Assembly: GCF_002224125.1 (NCBI RefSeq)
Contig: NZ_NCSM01000005.1
Coordinates: 1 to 64,000, forward strand
From: Streptomyces sp. NBS 14/10
Lineage (GTDB): Bacteria > Actinomycetota > Actinomycetes > Streptomycetales > Streptomycetaceae
Length of the DNA stretch: 64,000 bases
Direction of reading: 5' to 3'
Part shown: piece by piece, positions 16,602 through 24,367 of the stretch
How positions within the stretch are numbered: position 1 is the first letter of the stretch
Layout: each line of letters begins with the position of its first letter
The notes under the pieces: model-generated
The model's input: only the letters and a program-made list of their open reading frames with translations
What the model was told of the DNA's origin: nothing
The model's database searches: none
Made by a program: the position numbers and the translations under genes

Positions 16602-18227
16602 ATGGTCGGGAGCGAAGGGGCGTTCGGCGACTCGCCGGAGCTGCGCGAGGCGTACGAGGTGTGCGAGACCGAGGTGCGGCAGTTCCTGGCCGCGCTGTGG
16701 ACGGCGACCGATACGCTGCCCGCGGCGGTCCGGCCGTTTGTCCACGCGATTCACGGATGGACGGTGCGGACGGACCGGATAGCCGACGGGGGCTCGCCCG
16801 AGGGCCGCCAGGAGCGTTTCGCCCGCTGGCAGGCCGATACCCTGGCCGACCTGCGATCCGGGCGCAGCGCGCATCCGGTGCGGCGGGCGTTCGTGGACAC
16901 CGTGCGCAGGTGGGATCTCGACCAGGCGCTGATCGAGGAGTATCTCGACACCGTGCGGGCCGACTGCGCGGGGGTGCCGGTGTTCGAGACCTTCGCCGAC
17001 CTCCGGCGCTCCTACCTGCGGGGGATTGCGGGTGCCGTGGCCGAGCTGTGGGCGCCCCTGCTGGAGCCGCGCGGCCCCGAGGCCCTGCGGCTGGTGTCGA
17101 TGCTGTTCGAAGCGTGCCAGGTGGCGGACATGTTCGAGGACCTGCCTGCCGACCTCGCGGCAGGCCGCTGCTACCTGCCGCGAGAGGACCTGCGCCGACT
17201 CGGGCTGGAGGTCGGAGACCTGCGAAGCGGCGTACACCGGCAGGCGCTGGACGCGTTCGTGGGCGTCCAACTCACCCACTGGCGCGGGCTGCTGGATGAG
17301 GCCGTACCGGTCACCGGGATGGTAGGGGTGGAGTACCAGCCGTTCCTGCACACCCTCCTGCTCGGCGCGCAGTTGCACTACGACGAGGCGACACTGTTGC
17401 GCTCCCAGGTGCTGGCGGACGGAGTGGAGCCACTGAGCCTGGACGGCAGTGCGCACCGCCGCCCGGCGCGGCCGGGTCGGGGACCGGTGCCCGGCCATGT
17501 CGCGGTGATCATGGACGGCAACCGGCGCTGGGCCGAGGCCCGCGGCCTGCCGGTGCCTCAGGGCCACCGCGCGGGTGAGCGAGCGGCCCTGCGGTTGGTC
17601 AACGCGGCCCTGCGGCTGGGCATCCGGCACCTGAGCATCTATACGTTCTCCACGGAGAACTGGGGCCGCTCGCCGGAGGAGCTGGCAGCCCTGTTCGACA
17701 CCCTCGCCGACGGGATCACCCAGGGTGCGCAGTGGCTGCACAGGCTCGGCGTACAGGTGCGCTGGTGCGGGCGGCGCGACCGGATCGACACCTCGCTGGC
17801 GTCCGCGCTCACGCTGGTGGAGAGCATGACCTGCAACAACGACGTGCTCACGTTCACCGTCTGCGTGGACTACGGCGGGCGGGAGGAACTCACCGCCGCC
17901 GCCCGTGCGCTGGCCGCCGAAGCGGTGGCAGGCACGATCCGCCCCGAGGACATCGGCCCCGCCGACCTCGCCCGGCACCTGTACGTGCCGGAACTCCCCG
18001 ATGCCGATCTGCTGGTCCGCACCTCAGGTGAGCAGCGGATCAGCAACTTCCTGCCCTGGCACCTCGCCTATGCCGAGCTGGTCTTCGACCCCACCTTCTG
18101 GCCCGACTACGACCTGGCCCGGTTACGCGACGCCGTCACCGCCTACGCGGCGCGCGAGCGCCGCTTTGGCAGTCGTAGTGGCGTGCCCACTCAGGCCGGC
18201 CGTGAGAAGCCGGCCCGGACCGGCTGA
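16602..18227 (+). CDS. fusion: squalene/phytoene-synthase-like domain + cis-prenyltransferase
   Basis: 541 residues joining two isoprenoid synthase families. Residues ~10-275 are squalene/phytoene-synthase-like: first Asp motif D58-RIA-D62 (TDRIAD), second D180-LPA-D184 within EACQVADMFEDLPADLAAGR then CYLPREDL, the position and spacing of the two DxxxD metal sites in head-to-head synthases. After a Pro/Arg-rich linker (about 280-297), residues 298-530 are a cis-prenyltransferase (UppS family): HVAVIMDGNRRWAEARGLP with catalytic Asp305, GHRAGERAAL, TFSTENWGRSPEE, and LLVRTSGEQRISNFLPWHLA then YAELVF. All signature residues are present in both halves, so both are probably active. Expected role: making a cis-prenyl diphosphate (or irregular C5-C5 product, as UppS-like cyclolavandulyl synthase does) and joining two of them. 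The ribosome-binding site GGAAGGGGAGG fixes the ATG at 16602. No membrane helix. Confidence 0.9.
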   Translation: MVGSEGAFGDSPELREAYEVCETEVRQFLAALWTATDTLPAAVRPFVHAIHGWTVRTDRIADGGSPEGRQERFARWQADTLADLRSGRSAHPVRRAFVDTVRRWDLDQALIEEYLDTVRADCAGVPVFETFADLRRSYLRGIAGAVAELWAPLLEPRGPEALRLVSMLFEACQVADMFEDLPADLAAGRCYLPREDLRRLGLEVGDLRSGVHRQALDAFVGVQLTHWRGLLDEAVPVTGMVGVEYQPFLHTLLLGAQLHYDEATLLRSQVLADGVEPLSLDGSAHRRPARPGRGPVPGHVAVIMDGNRRWAEARGLPVPQGHRAGERAALRLVNAALRLGIRHLSIYTFSTENWGRSPEELAALFDTLADGITQGAQWLHRLGVQVRWCGRRDRIDTSLASALTLVESMTCNNDVLTFTVCVDYGGREELTAAARALAAEAVAGTIRPEDIGPADLARHLYVPELPDADLLVRTSGEQRISNFLPWHLAYAELVFDPTFWPDYDLARLRDAVTAYAARERRFGSRSGVPTQAGREKPARTG

Positions 18228-18242
18228 GCGGTCCGGGCCGGC
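18209..18242. terminator. strong bidirectional hairpin at the end of the prenyltransferase fusion
   Basis: Perfect 13-base stem GCCGGCCCGGACC / GGTCCGGGCCGGC with an 8-base loop. The fusion gene's TGA (18225-18227) falls inside the hairpin, so the last codons are part of it. It lies between convergent genes and can end transcription from both sides. No T-run, as usual in Streptomyces. Confidence 0.75.
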
Positions 18243-18267
18243 GATCTGTCAGGGCGTCGGGGGGCAC

Positions 18268-18914
18268 TCACCCTTTCGGCGGCGTGTACACGCCCTCGGC
18301 GGTCACGTGCGCCAGCACTGTGTCGGTGGTGAAATCAGCGCCGCCGAAGGTGTTGCTGAACGTCTCCACCAGCTCCGGCGTGGGCCGCAGCGGCACATCG
18401 GTCATCCGGACTTTCATCGGCTTGCCCAGCGGCACGCTCTCCGTCTTCAGCACTCCCTTGTCGAGGCCCGGCTGGACCACCGCCTGGTGCCCGAGGTCGA
18501 CTCCGTTGACCACACACATCCCGGACGCCAGCCCGTCCTGAAGAGCACCCGCCAGGCCGGTCACCCGCACGTTGCCGTCCGGGGTGCGGATGTCGACTCC
18601 GCCGTCGAGCCGACCGTCGCCGTGAGCCTTCGGCGGGTCGGCCGCCGACGGGTCACCCTGCCCGGACCGCACCGGGAACCGGATCGCCCTCCCCTGGGCG
18701 TCCTGCACCAGCTGGGCGGGAGCCACTGCCTCCACCACCGCCTGGAAGCGGTCCAGAAGCGCCTGGGCCTGCTCGGTCCAGCGGATCTCGACCCAGCCCT
18801 CGGAGACCGTGCCCAGCGTGCCCGGCGCGGCGGTGGCGGATGCCGCACCTGTGAACTGGCCAGTAACGGCACGGCCATGGCCGCGCCCAGCACTGAACGT
18901 CGCTTTGCGCTCAT
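18268..18914 (-). pseudogene. secreted protein of unknown function, frameshifted after the signal peptide
   Basis: A signal peptide, MSAKRRSVLGAAMAVPLLAS, starts at 18914 in one frame. The mature part continues in another frame from about 18850: TGAASATAAPGTLGTVSEGW, EQAQALLDRFQAVVEAVAP, then GGVDIRTPDGNVRVTGLAG and ending TAEGVYTPPKG. Joining them needs a single frameshift near 18850, so the gene is either a recent pseudogene or carries a sequence error. Mature size ~190 residues, no recognised domain. It is convergent with the prenyltransferase fusion gene across the shared hairpin. Confidence 0.65.
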
Positions 18915-19208
18915 CGATGTGCCTCCATCCCTTCTCGGGCCGCAGACCACGGCCCGAGGGTGGGATCATCAGGCCACACGGGCACCCCGGCGATCGCAAC
19001 AAAGAACAAACCACTCGAAAGCGCGACAGCCAACGCCAACACACTTCACCCCCGCCACGGTGACCTCAGCCTCCCCGCCCAAACCCGCGAACCGGGTTGA
19101 CGGCTCACGCCACCCTGCCGGGCGGGACCCGATGGAACCGATCGCGACCCGCAGCTTCCCCCACGGTCGGCGGCCCAGCCGGATCACGTCAATCAACGGC
19201 CGCCGGTC

Positions 19209-19661
19209 TCAGGCTCCCGGCTGCAATGCCTGACGCAGGGCGGCAGCCCGGGCAAGTCGCACGTCTCGCGGTGCTTCGCACAGTTCCGGGTCAGGCATGC
19301 GAAACCCGTCACCCTCGAACCGGGGGACGACATGGACGTGTACGTGATGCAGTACTTGACCTGGGATGTGGTTGTTCTGCGTGACTGTGCTTCCGACGGC
19401 CCCGTAGGCGTCCTTCACCGCAGAGGTCACTCTCGCTGTGACCTCGAAGAGTGCATGCAGGAGATCAGTTGGCACGTCATGCAGGCCGGTCACGTGTGAC
19501 ACAGGCAGGACAAGGGCGTGACCAGGGTTGTTCTGCCGCTGCTTGAGCGCCGGGACGACGAAGACGCTCTCCGAACGGTAGGCGACCAAGTCCTCATCGA
19601 TCTCGCCTTGCCCGATCCTGCAGAACGCGCAGTCGTCCACCCTGGAGACCTCCGAATTCAC
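19209..19661 (-). CDS. HIT-family nucleotide hydrolase/transferase
   Basis: 150 residues with the histidine triad HHVHVHVVPR (H106-x-H108-x-H110), N-terminal Cys11-xx-Cys14 consistent with the zinc-binding HIT subgroup, and PGHALVLPVSHVTGLHDVP. HIT proteins hydrolyse nucleotide-linked phosphates such as AMP-NH2 or Ap4A. Here the substrate is unassigned. Cytoplasmic, monocistronic. Confidence 0.9.
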   Translation of the reverse strand: MNSEVSRVDDCAFCRIGQGEIDEDLVAYRSESVFVVPALKQRQNNPGHALVLPVSHVTGLHDVPTDLLHALFEVTARVTSAVKDAYGAVGSTVTQNNHIPGQVLHHVHVHVVPRFEGDGFRMPDPELCEAPRDVRLARAAALRQALQPGA

Positions 19662-19835
19662 CTCACGCTGACCTGTCCAGCGAGATCAACGAGTCTGGCA
19701 GGCCATCGTCCAGAGGGACATCTCGTTTTCCAGAGCTCGCCGACCGCAAGGACACCGTGCCCGGGATCGCTGTCACGCTGCGCGAGGCCCGACTGACAGC
19801 ATGCCCGAACAGCGCAAGCGCAGCGGGGTCGTCTG

Positions 19836-20024
<189 letters not shown>

Positions 20025-20065
20025 TCATTGCGCCGTTCCCCATCCACCACATAACCCGGCCACAC

Positions 20066-20109
20066 GGAAGGCCCTCGAACCCGTCGTCTTACGGGCTCGA
20101 GGGCCTTCC
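20066..20109. terminator. long perfect hairpin, rho-independent-type
   Basis: Stem GGAAGGCCCTCGA (left) and TCGAGGGCCTTCC (right), with an inner complementary CCGT/ACGG separated by a short loop, making a continuous, nearly perfect stem of about 17 pairs. It lies between the SDR fragment and a small convergent-side gene (20171-20389, minus). Confidence 0.75.
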
Positions 20110-20170
20110 TCATGTCAGCACAGCGCCTGACCGCGTCTCCCCCAGCGTGCCGAGGTGGGATCGGGGCGCG

Positions 20171-20389
20171 TCAGTCGGCGTCGGTGCCGTTGCGATTGAC
20201 GAGCTGCCGCAGCAGCAGCCTCAGCTCGTCCTGCCCCTTCTTGAGCTCCTCCTGGCCCTTCTCCAGCCGGTCCAATGACGCGGTGTGGTTGGCCAACGCG
20301 ATCGTGTGCTCGGTCTGCCTGTCGATCACCCGCTGCAGCTTCTCATTGAGGATGCGGGCCATCTCCTGGCTGATCGGGTCTTCAGGCAT
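20171..20389 (-). CDS. small coiled-coil protein, function unknown
   Basis: 72 residues, almost entirely helical with heptad spacing: ISQEMARILNEKLQRVIDR, TIALANHTASLDRLEKG and QEELKKGQDELRLLLRQLV. The GQEELKKGQDEL repeat is typical of small coiled-coil partners encoded with membrane or regulatory proteins. The ATG at 20389 has GAGGAAC upstream. A strong hairpin lies downstream at 20066-20109. No family assigned. Confidence 0.65.
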   Translation of the reverse strand: MPEDPISQEMARILNEKLQRVIDRQTEHTIALANHTASLDRLEKGQEELKKGQDELRLLLRQLVNRNGTDAD

Positions 20390-20516
20390 CCGAGGTTCCT
20401 CGCTCGCGTCTCGTTCCGGATCATGTGTCTGCGGACAGCTCCGGCTTTGATTATCTCAGGGAAGGCACGGTGGCCGGTACACCCTGCCGCCCCTCACGTT
20501 GCCGCCCGCGGCCTGG

Positions 20517-20768
20517 TCACCGAGCGGAGCCCAGCCCTTCGCACCTGTCGGGGCCCGGCAGCGTCTCGGTTTCTCCCTGAGCGGTCCAGGTCCTGACCTC
20601 ATGGGGACGACCGTCGACTTCCTCGATCATGCGGATGACCACGGTCGGGCTGCCACCGTACAGCCCGACCCACGCCCGGTAGGTACGCAGGGCGGTAACA
20701 CCAGAGGCCCAATCCCCGGTGACGGCCGGGCCGTCTGCCTCGAACTGGAGCATGACGCGGTACGTCAC
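20517..20768 (-). CDS. small conserved-type protein, function unknown
   Basis: About 83 residues with a compact alpha/beta make-up: TYRVMLQFEADGPAVTGDWA, then TALRTYRAWVGLYGGSPTVV, IRMIEEVDGRPHEVRTWTAQ. Good codon bias throughout. The start is uncertain: GTG at 20768 or ATG at 20753. Composition resembles small Streptomyces hypothetical proteins near mobile elements; no domain is recognised. Confidence 0.55.
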   Translation of the reverse strand: MTYRVMLQFEADGPAVTGDWASGVTALRTYRAWVGLYGGSPTVVIRMIEEVDGRPHEVRTWTAQGETETLPGPDRCEGLGSAR

Positions 20769-20946
20769 TGCGCGCTGCCCGAGTCCTGGGCCCAAGCCGC
20801 CGAGACTTGGCCGGTCGAGGTCAGACGAGAAACGCTCATATGTTCGATTCTAGACGAGCTCGCGCCGCTGGAGAACTGCGACTCGCAGCGATAGACGGCC
20901 ACGGCGCCCTGAGCGATTTGTCCTAGCGATTCGAGATAGGTGACAC

Positions 20947-21411
20947 CTGATATGGATCAATGGCACCCATGGCGCGGGCAAGACGACGACCAGTGCACTC
21001 GTGCAGCAGCTGATCCCGGATTCGCAGGTGTTCGACGCTGAGAAGGTCGGCGAGACACTTATGGACATCACGCCGGGGCTGCCCGAGACGGACAACTTCC
21101 AGCACTGGCCGCCGTGGCGGCCGCTCGTCGTCGAGACCGCCCGCCGCGTACTCGACTACACCGGCGGCACGGGCCTCGCCCAACCTGCCATCCCGGTTCG
21201 GCACTTCGTCCTCCACGCTGGCCAGGAGACCCTCCGCGGGCGCATCGAGGGGGACACTGCTCTTGGCCCCTCGCCATTCCGCCTCAAATACCTCGAGCGT
21301 TACGCCGAGGCGGCCCGCACCTGACTACACGGCGAGGCCGAGGTCGTCGACACCACACACCTCACGCCCGCCCAGGCCGCCCTGCAGATCGCAGAGGCCG
21401 TCAAGAGTTGA
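20947..21411 (+). pseudogene. AAA/P-loop nucleotide-binding protein, degraded
   Basis: The reading begins at a CTG where ATG is expected (IWINGTHGAGKTTTSALVQQ follows) and carries a perfect Walker A, GTHGAGKTT. It continues VFDAEKVGETLMDITPGLPE, FQHWPPWRPLVVETARRVLD, then lacks the central ~15-residue segment expected before GLAQPAIPVRHFVLHAGQE. It runs to an in-frame TGA after YLERYAEAART, past which the frame resumes as LHGEAEVVDTTHLTPAQAAL and ends at 21411. Start loss, internal deletion and nonsense mutation together make it non-functional. The intact family is ~180 residues and of kinase-like fold. Confidence 0.75.
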
Positions 21412-21414
21412 GGT

Positions 21415-21445
21415 CCACCCGCCACGCGAAAACAGCCGCGGGTGG
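21415..21445. terminator. hairpin after the AAA pseudogene
   Basis: CCACCCGC / GCGGGTGG 8-base perfect stem with a 15-base loop, immediately after the pseudogene's final stop. Confidence 0.6.
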
Positions 21446-21648
21446 CAACAGGGTGTCGACCTTCCGCCAGGAAGAGCGCGCGACTCTTGCAGATCGTCGA
21501 GCTGCGCAGCCTGCCCGGGCTGGGGTGAACCTGGCACCAACAGACGTGATCACGCGCCTACGTCGAGGCCGCAGTGGCTCCCCGATGGAGAAAACAAGCT
21601 GCGCGGCATCCTCATCTGGGCACACAGACGCCTGGAGGGTGGGCAGAA

Positions 21649-22242
21649 CTAGATTTGGTCGGCCGTCATGGCGCGGCGGACGCTCTCCCGGAGCAGGGTT
21701 CGACGCTGCTCATGCAGTTCGGGAGGCTCCTGCGCGGTCGCCGCGTAGACATTGCTGACCGGTGACCACGCCATGGACATGGCGATCACCATGGCCATCA
21801 CGTCGAATGGGTCTCCTTGGCGCACCAGACCGGCGGCCTGGGCCTTGGCGATGGCGCGCAGCTTGCGGTCGTCAAGGCGATCGGGGTCGTCGACCAGGTG
21901 GCCGGCCGGGCGTCGCTCCAGACGCGCCCAGGTAGCCAGTCGGATGAGGTCGGGGCGGCGGAGATACTCGTCGTAGAGGCGTACGGCCCAGTCCGCGAGG
22001 TCGGTGGCGTCGATCGGGACGACGTTCACGATCCGCTCCAGCGAGCCGAAGAAGATGGCGTCGAAGAGCCCTTCTTTGCTGCCGAAGTAGGCGTAGAGCT
22101 GCGCCTTGTTCGTGCGTGCCGCGGCCACGATCCGCTCGACGCGCGCACCGGCGATCCCATGCTCGGCGAACTCCTGGGTCGCCACATCGAGGATGCGCTG
22201 GTACGTCGCGGCTCCACGCGAGGTCAGGGGCTGATCAGCCAT
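21649..22242 (-). CDS. TetR-family repressor
   Basis: 197 residues. N-terminal HTH: TYQRILDVATQEFAEHGIAG, VERIVAAARTNKAQLYAYFG then SKEGLFDAI, the classic TetR three-helix unit. The C-terminal ligand/dimer domain is all helical. It is divergent from a zinc alcohol dehydrogenase, and the 95-base gap contains a TAGAC-N10-GTCTA dyad, so this protein probably represses that gene and responds to its substrate or product. Confidence 0.92.
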   Translation of the reverse strand: MADQPLTSRGAATYQRILDVATQEFAEHGIAGARVERIVAAARTNKAQLYAYFGSKEGLFDAIFFGSLERIVNVVPIDATDLADWAVRLYDEYLRRPDLIRLATWARLERRPAGHLVDDPDRLDDRKLRAIAKAQAAGLVRQGDPFDVMAMVIAMSMAWSPVSNVYAATAQEPPELHEQRRTLLRESVRRAMTADQI

Positions 22243-22305
22243 GCTCCGACGCTACCAGACAGAACAGTTGGTTTGCCTACACGGGCCGGATGTGCTTACG
22301 GTAAA

Positions 22306-22325
22306 TAGACCGAACAGTCTGTCTA
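22306..22325. promoter_or_regulatory. TetR-type operator in the divergent TetR/alcohol dehydrogenase promoter
   Basis: TAGAC-N10-GTCTA (inner GAC/GTC pairs extend the dyad). Just upstream, TTGCCT-N18-TACGGT (22274-22303) is a plausible sigma-70-type promoter for the dehydrogenase, so repressor bound here would cover the start of transcription. A related AGACAGAACAGTTGG at about 22258-22272 may be a second half-site near the repressor gene. Confidence 0.6.
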
Positions 22326-22337
22326 GAAGGAGGCGCC

Positions 22338-23381
22338 ATGAGGAACACCATTGGCTGGCAGGTGGAAGGCTCGTCGTCGACACTGCGGCGGATGCCACTG
22401 CAACGGCGCGACCTGCGCCCCGACGACATCGCGGTCCGGGTCGACTACTGCGGGGTCTGCCACACCGATGTCCACGCCGTCAGCGCCCGGAGTGGCGAAG
22501 GAGGCCGGCCTCTGGTGCCGGGGCACGAGTTCACGGGCGTGGTGACCGAGGCCGGACCTGCGGTCACCCGCTTCACCGTCGGCGACCAGGTCGCGGTGGG
22601 CAACATCGTGGATTCGTGCGGCGAGTGCGCCATGTGCCGGGCCGGTCAGGAGAACTTCTGCCACGCCTTCCCGACCCTGACCTACGACGGCATCGACCGG
22701 CATGACGGCTCGACCACCCTGGGGGGTTACTCCCGCGAGTACGTCGTCCGTGACCGCTTCGCCTACCCCCTTCCCGCCGGTCTGGATCCGGCCGCCGCCG
22801 CTCCGCTGCTCTGTGCCGGGATCACCGTCTGGGAACCGCTGCACGCCCTCGGTGTGGGGCCGGGGGCCCGCGTCGCGGTGGCGGGACTGGGCGGACTGGG
22901 CCATCTCGCAGTCAAGATCGCCGTGGCGCTCGGCGCCGACACCTCGGTGATCAGCCGCTCACCGGACAAGGCCAACGACGCTCGTCGTCTCGGCGCCCAC
23001 GGTCTCATCGTCTCCACGGACCCGGAACAGATGGCTGACGCCCGCGACCGGTTCGACGTTGTCATCGACACCCTCTCCGCCCCGCACGACCTCGGCCCTT
23101 ACCTGCGCCTGGTCGCCATGGACGGAACGCTCAGCCACCTCGGGCACCTCGGATCCATCACCGTGGAGACCACCGACCTGCTCGTGGGACGCAAGAAACT
23201 CAGCTCCGCAGGCAGCGGCGGCAGGCTTGCGACCGCCGCCATGCTCGACTTTTGCGCCGAACACGGCATCACCGCCGACATCGAGCTGCTCCCCTCGACG
23301 CATGTGAACGAGGCCCTCGACCGTCTCCGCCGGAACGATGTCCGCTACCGCTTCGTACTCGACATGTCCGACCTGGAGTGA
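22338..23381 (+). CDS. zinc-dependent alcohol/aldehyde dehydrogenase (MDR family, CAD-like)
   Basis: 347-residue medium-chain dehydrogenase. Catalytic zinc ligands are Cys38 (YCGVCHTD) and His63/Glu64 (GHE), with the third at the Cys of PLLCAGITV (about 158). Structural-zinc cysteines are 94, 97, 100 and 108 (DSCGECAMC, NFC). The Rossmann motif GLGGLGHLAV is followed by Ser and Arg rather than an acidic residue after the beta-2 strand (VISRSPDK), favouring NADP(H). This is the cinnamyl-alcohol-dehydrogenase/YahK-type subgroup, reducing aldehydes. The ribosome-binding site AGAAGGAGG precedes the ATG. Controlled by the divergent TetR repressor. A nested hairpin at 23528 follows the gene. Confidence 0.93.
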   Translation: MRNTIGWQVEGSSSTLRRMPLQRRDLRPDDIAVRVDYCGVCHTDVHAVSARSGEGGRPLVPGHEFTGVVTEAGPAVTRFTVGDQVAVGNIVDSCGECAMCRAGQENFCHAFPTLTYDGIDRHDGSTTLGGYSREYVVRDRFAYPLPAGLDPAAAAPLLCAGITVWEPLHALGVGPGARVAVAGLGGLGHLAVKIAVALGADTSVISRSPDKANDARRLGAHGLIVSTDPEQMADARDRFDVVIDTLSAPHDLGPYLRLVAMDGTLSHLGHLGSITVETTDLLVGRKKLSSAGSGGRLATAAMLDFCAEHGITADIELLPSTHVNEALDRLRRNDVRYRFVLDMSDLE

Positions 23382-23527
23382 ACGGCGAGGGCCAGGAACC
23401 GCGCCGCGTCCGGGGTCTCCATCCACCCCTGACGCACGCCGTCGCGCGGCCATCCGCAACGGCAGTGCGACAGGCGGGTCGCCAAGGCCCAGAGCCTAGC
23501 CGGTGAGCCAGGGCGGGACGACTTCGT

Positions 23528-23581
23528 AAGGGCCTCTTGCTTCTCGCCGGCTTCGCAACCGCGAGCTGCCAAGAGGCCCTT
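23528..23581. repeat. nested inverted repeat
   Basis: AAGGGCCTCTTG and its exact complement CAAGAGGCCCTT, 12 bases each, flank a 30-base segment that itself has CTCGC/GCGAG arms. It can fold into a stem-loop-on-stem. It follows the dehydrogenase gene by ~150 bases and may act as a terminator, but the long loop makes that uncertain. Confidence 0.55.
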
Positions 23582-23668
23582 CCTTCATGCACGCACGGCC
23601 ACAGGCTCACCCGATCCAGGAATCTGTTCGATCAATAACGACCGCGTGATCGGAAAGTCAGCTGCTTG

Positions 23669-24241
23669 TCAGCTCGAACGAGCGACGACCTGTCCGACAA
23701 CGGAGAAACGCCTTTCACACTGTGGGCAGGTTGCCTCGCCGAAGGCATAGGTCAGGGCGTGCGCCACATCCTCATGGCCGTCCGACAGGGCCAACTCGTA
23801 GAGGCGGCGGCCGAGGCCGTCGAGGATGCGCGGGGCGGCCGGATGGAGAGGGCGGGTGTCGGCGTCGTCACAGAGGGCGTCGTCCTCCGACGCGCTGAAG
23901 AAGCCCCGCTCACCAATGATCACCCATACCGCCGCGCAGCCGTCTGCATCAGGGCACTCGAGCTCGTACTCCTCGCCGGCGATGCCCCACATCAGATCCT
24001 CGGCCCAGTGGATGTCGCCTTCCAGGTTCAGGACCGCCTCCAGTAGATGGCAATAGTCGTTCCGGTCGGCGGTGGCCTGCCGCCACCGGTTCGAAGCGGC
24101 CAGCAGGCGTCCGACTTCGGGCGCGTGCTGGTGCCGTGGTTTCCGGGTCTCGTATCGCTGATCGGCCTGGACAAGGACGGCGCCGGCCAGGTGGAGGGCG
24201 GCGGCCGCCGTGTCGGCGTGGTCGCCCTCGGCCATGTCCAT
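23669..24241 (-). CDS. uncharacterised protein with a zinc-ribbon-like C-terminus
   Basis: 190 residues from the ATG at 24241, mostly helical (AAAALHLAGAVLVQADQ, DYCHLLEAVLNLEGDIHWAE). The C-terminal CPQCERRFSVV and the internal ELECPDADGC pair suggest a degenerate zinc ribbon. The same frame runs upstream without a start to a TGA at about 24373, and reads sensibly (QLIGRDGQAWSDLWTELYHN), so the true N-terminus may be at a CTG/unusual start near 24340, or the first ~35 codons were lost to mutation. It lies directly downstream of a DUF6236 gene on the same strand. No function known. Confidence 0.6.
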   Translation of the reverse strand: MDMAEGDHADTAAAALHLAGAVLVQADQRYETRKPRHQHAPEVGRLLAASNRWRQATADRNDYCHLLEAVLNLEGDIHWAEDLMWGIAGEEYELECPDADGCAAVWVIIGERGFFSASEDDALCDDADTRPLHPAAPRILDGLGRRLYELALSDGHEDVAHALTYAFGEATCPQCERRFSVVGQVVARSS

Positions 24242-24367
24242 CAGCGCGGGCAGTAGCAGCGGATGAGAGACTTCGAGGGAACCGTTGTGGTACAGCTCCG
24301 TCCACAGGTCGCTCCAGGCCTGACCGTCCCGACCAATCAGTTGGGGACACTGCGAGGGCTCGGCCCA

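Noticed and set aside
16323..17978. Long open minus-strand frame opposite the prenyltransferase fusion gene
   Set aside because: It is a GC-driven shadow: repetitive residue make-up (Gln/Arg/Pro/Val), no family, and the plus strand has complete catalytic motifs.
18969..19196. Possible 75-residue minus-strand gene between the secreted-protein relic and HIT
   Set aside because: No ribosome-binding site, no family resemblance, and too short to rely on codon bias.
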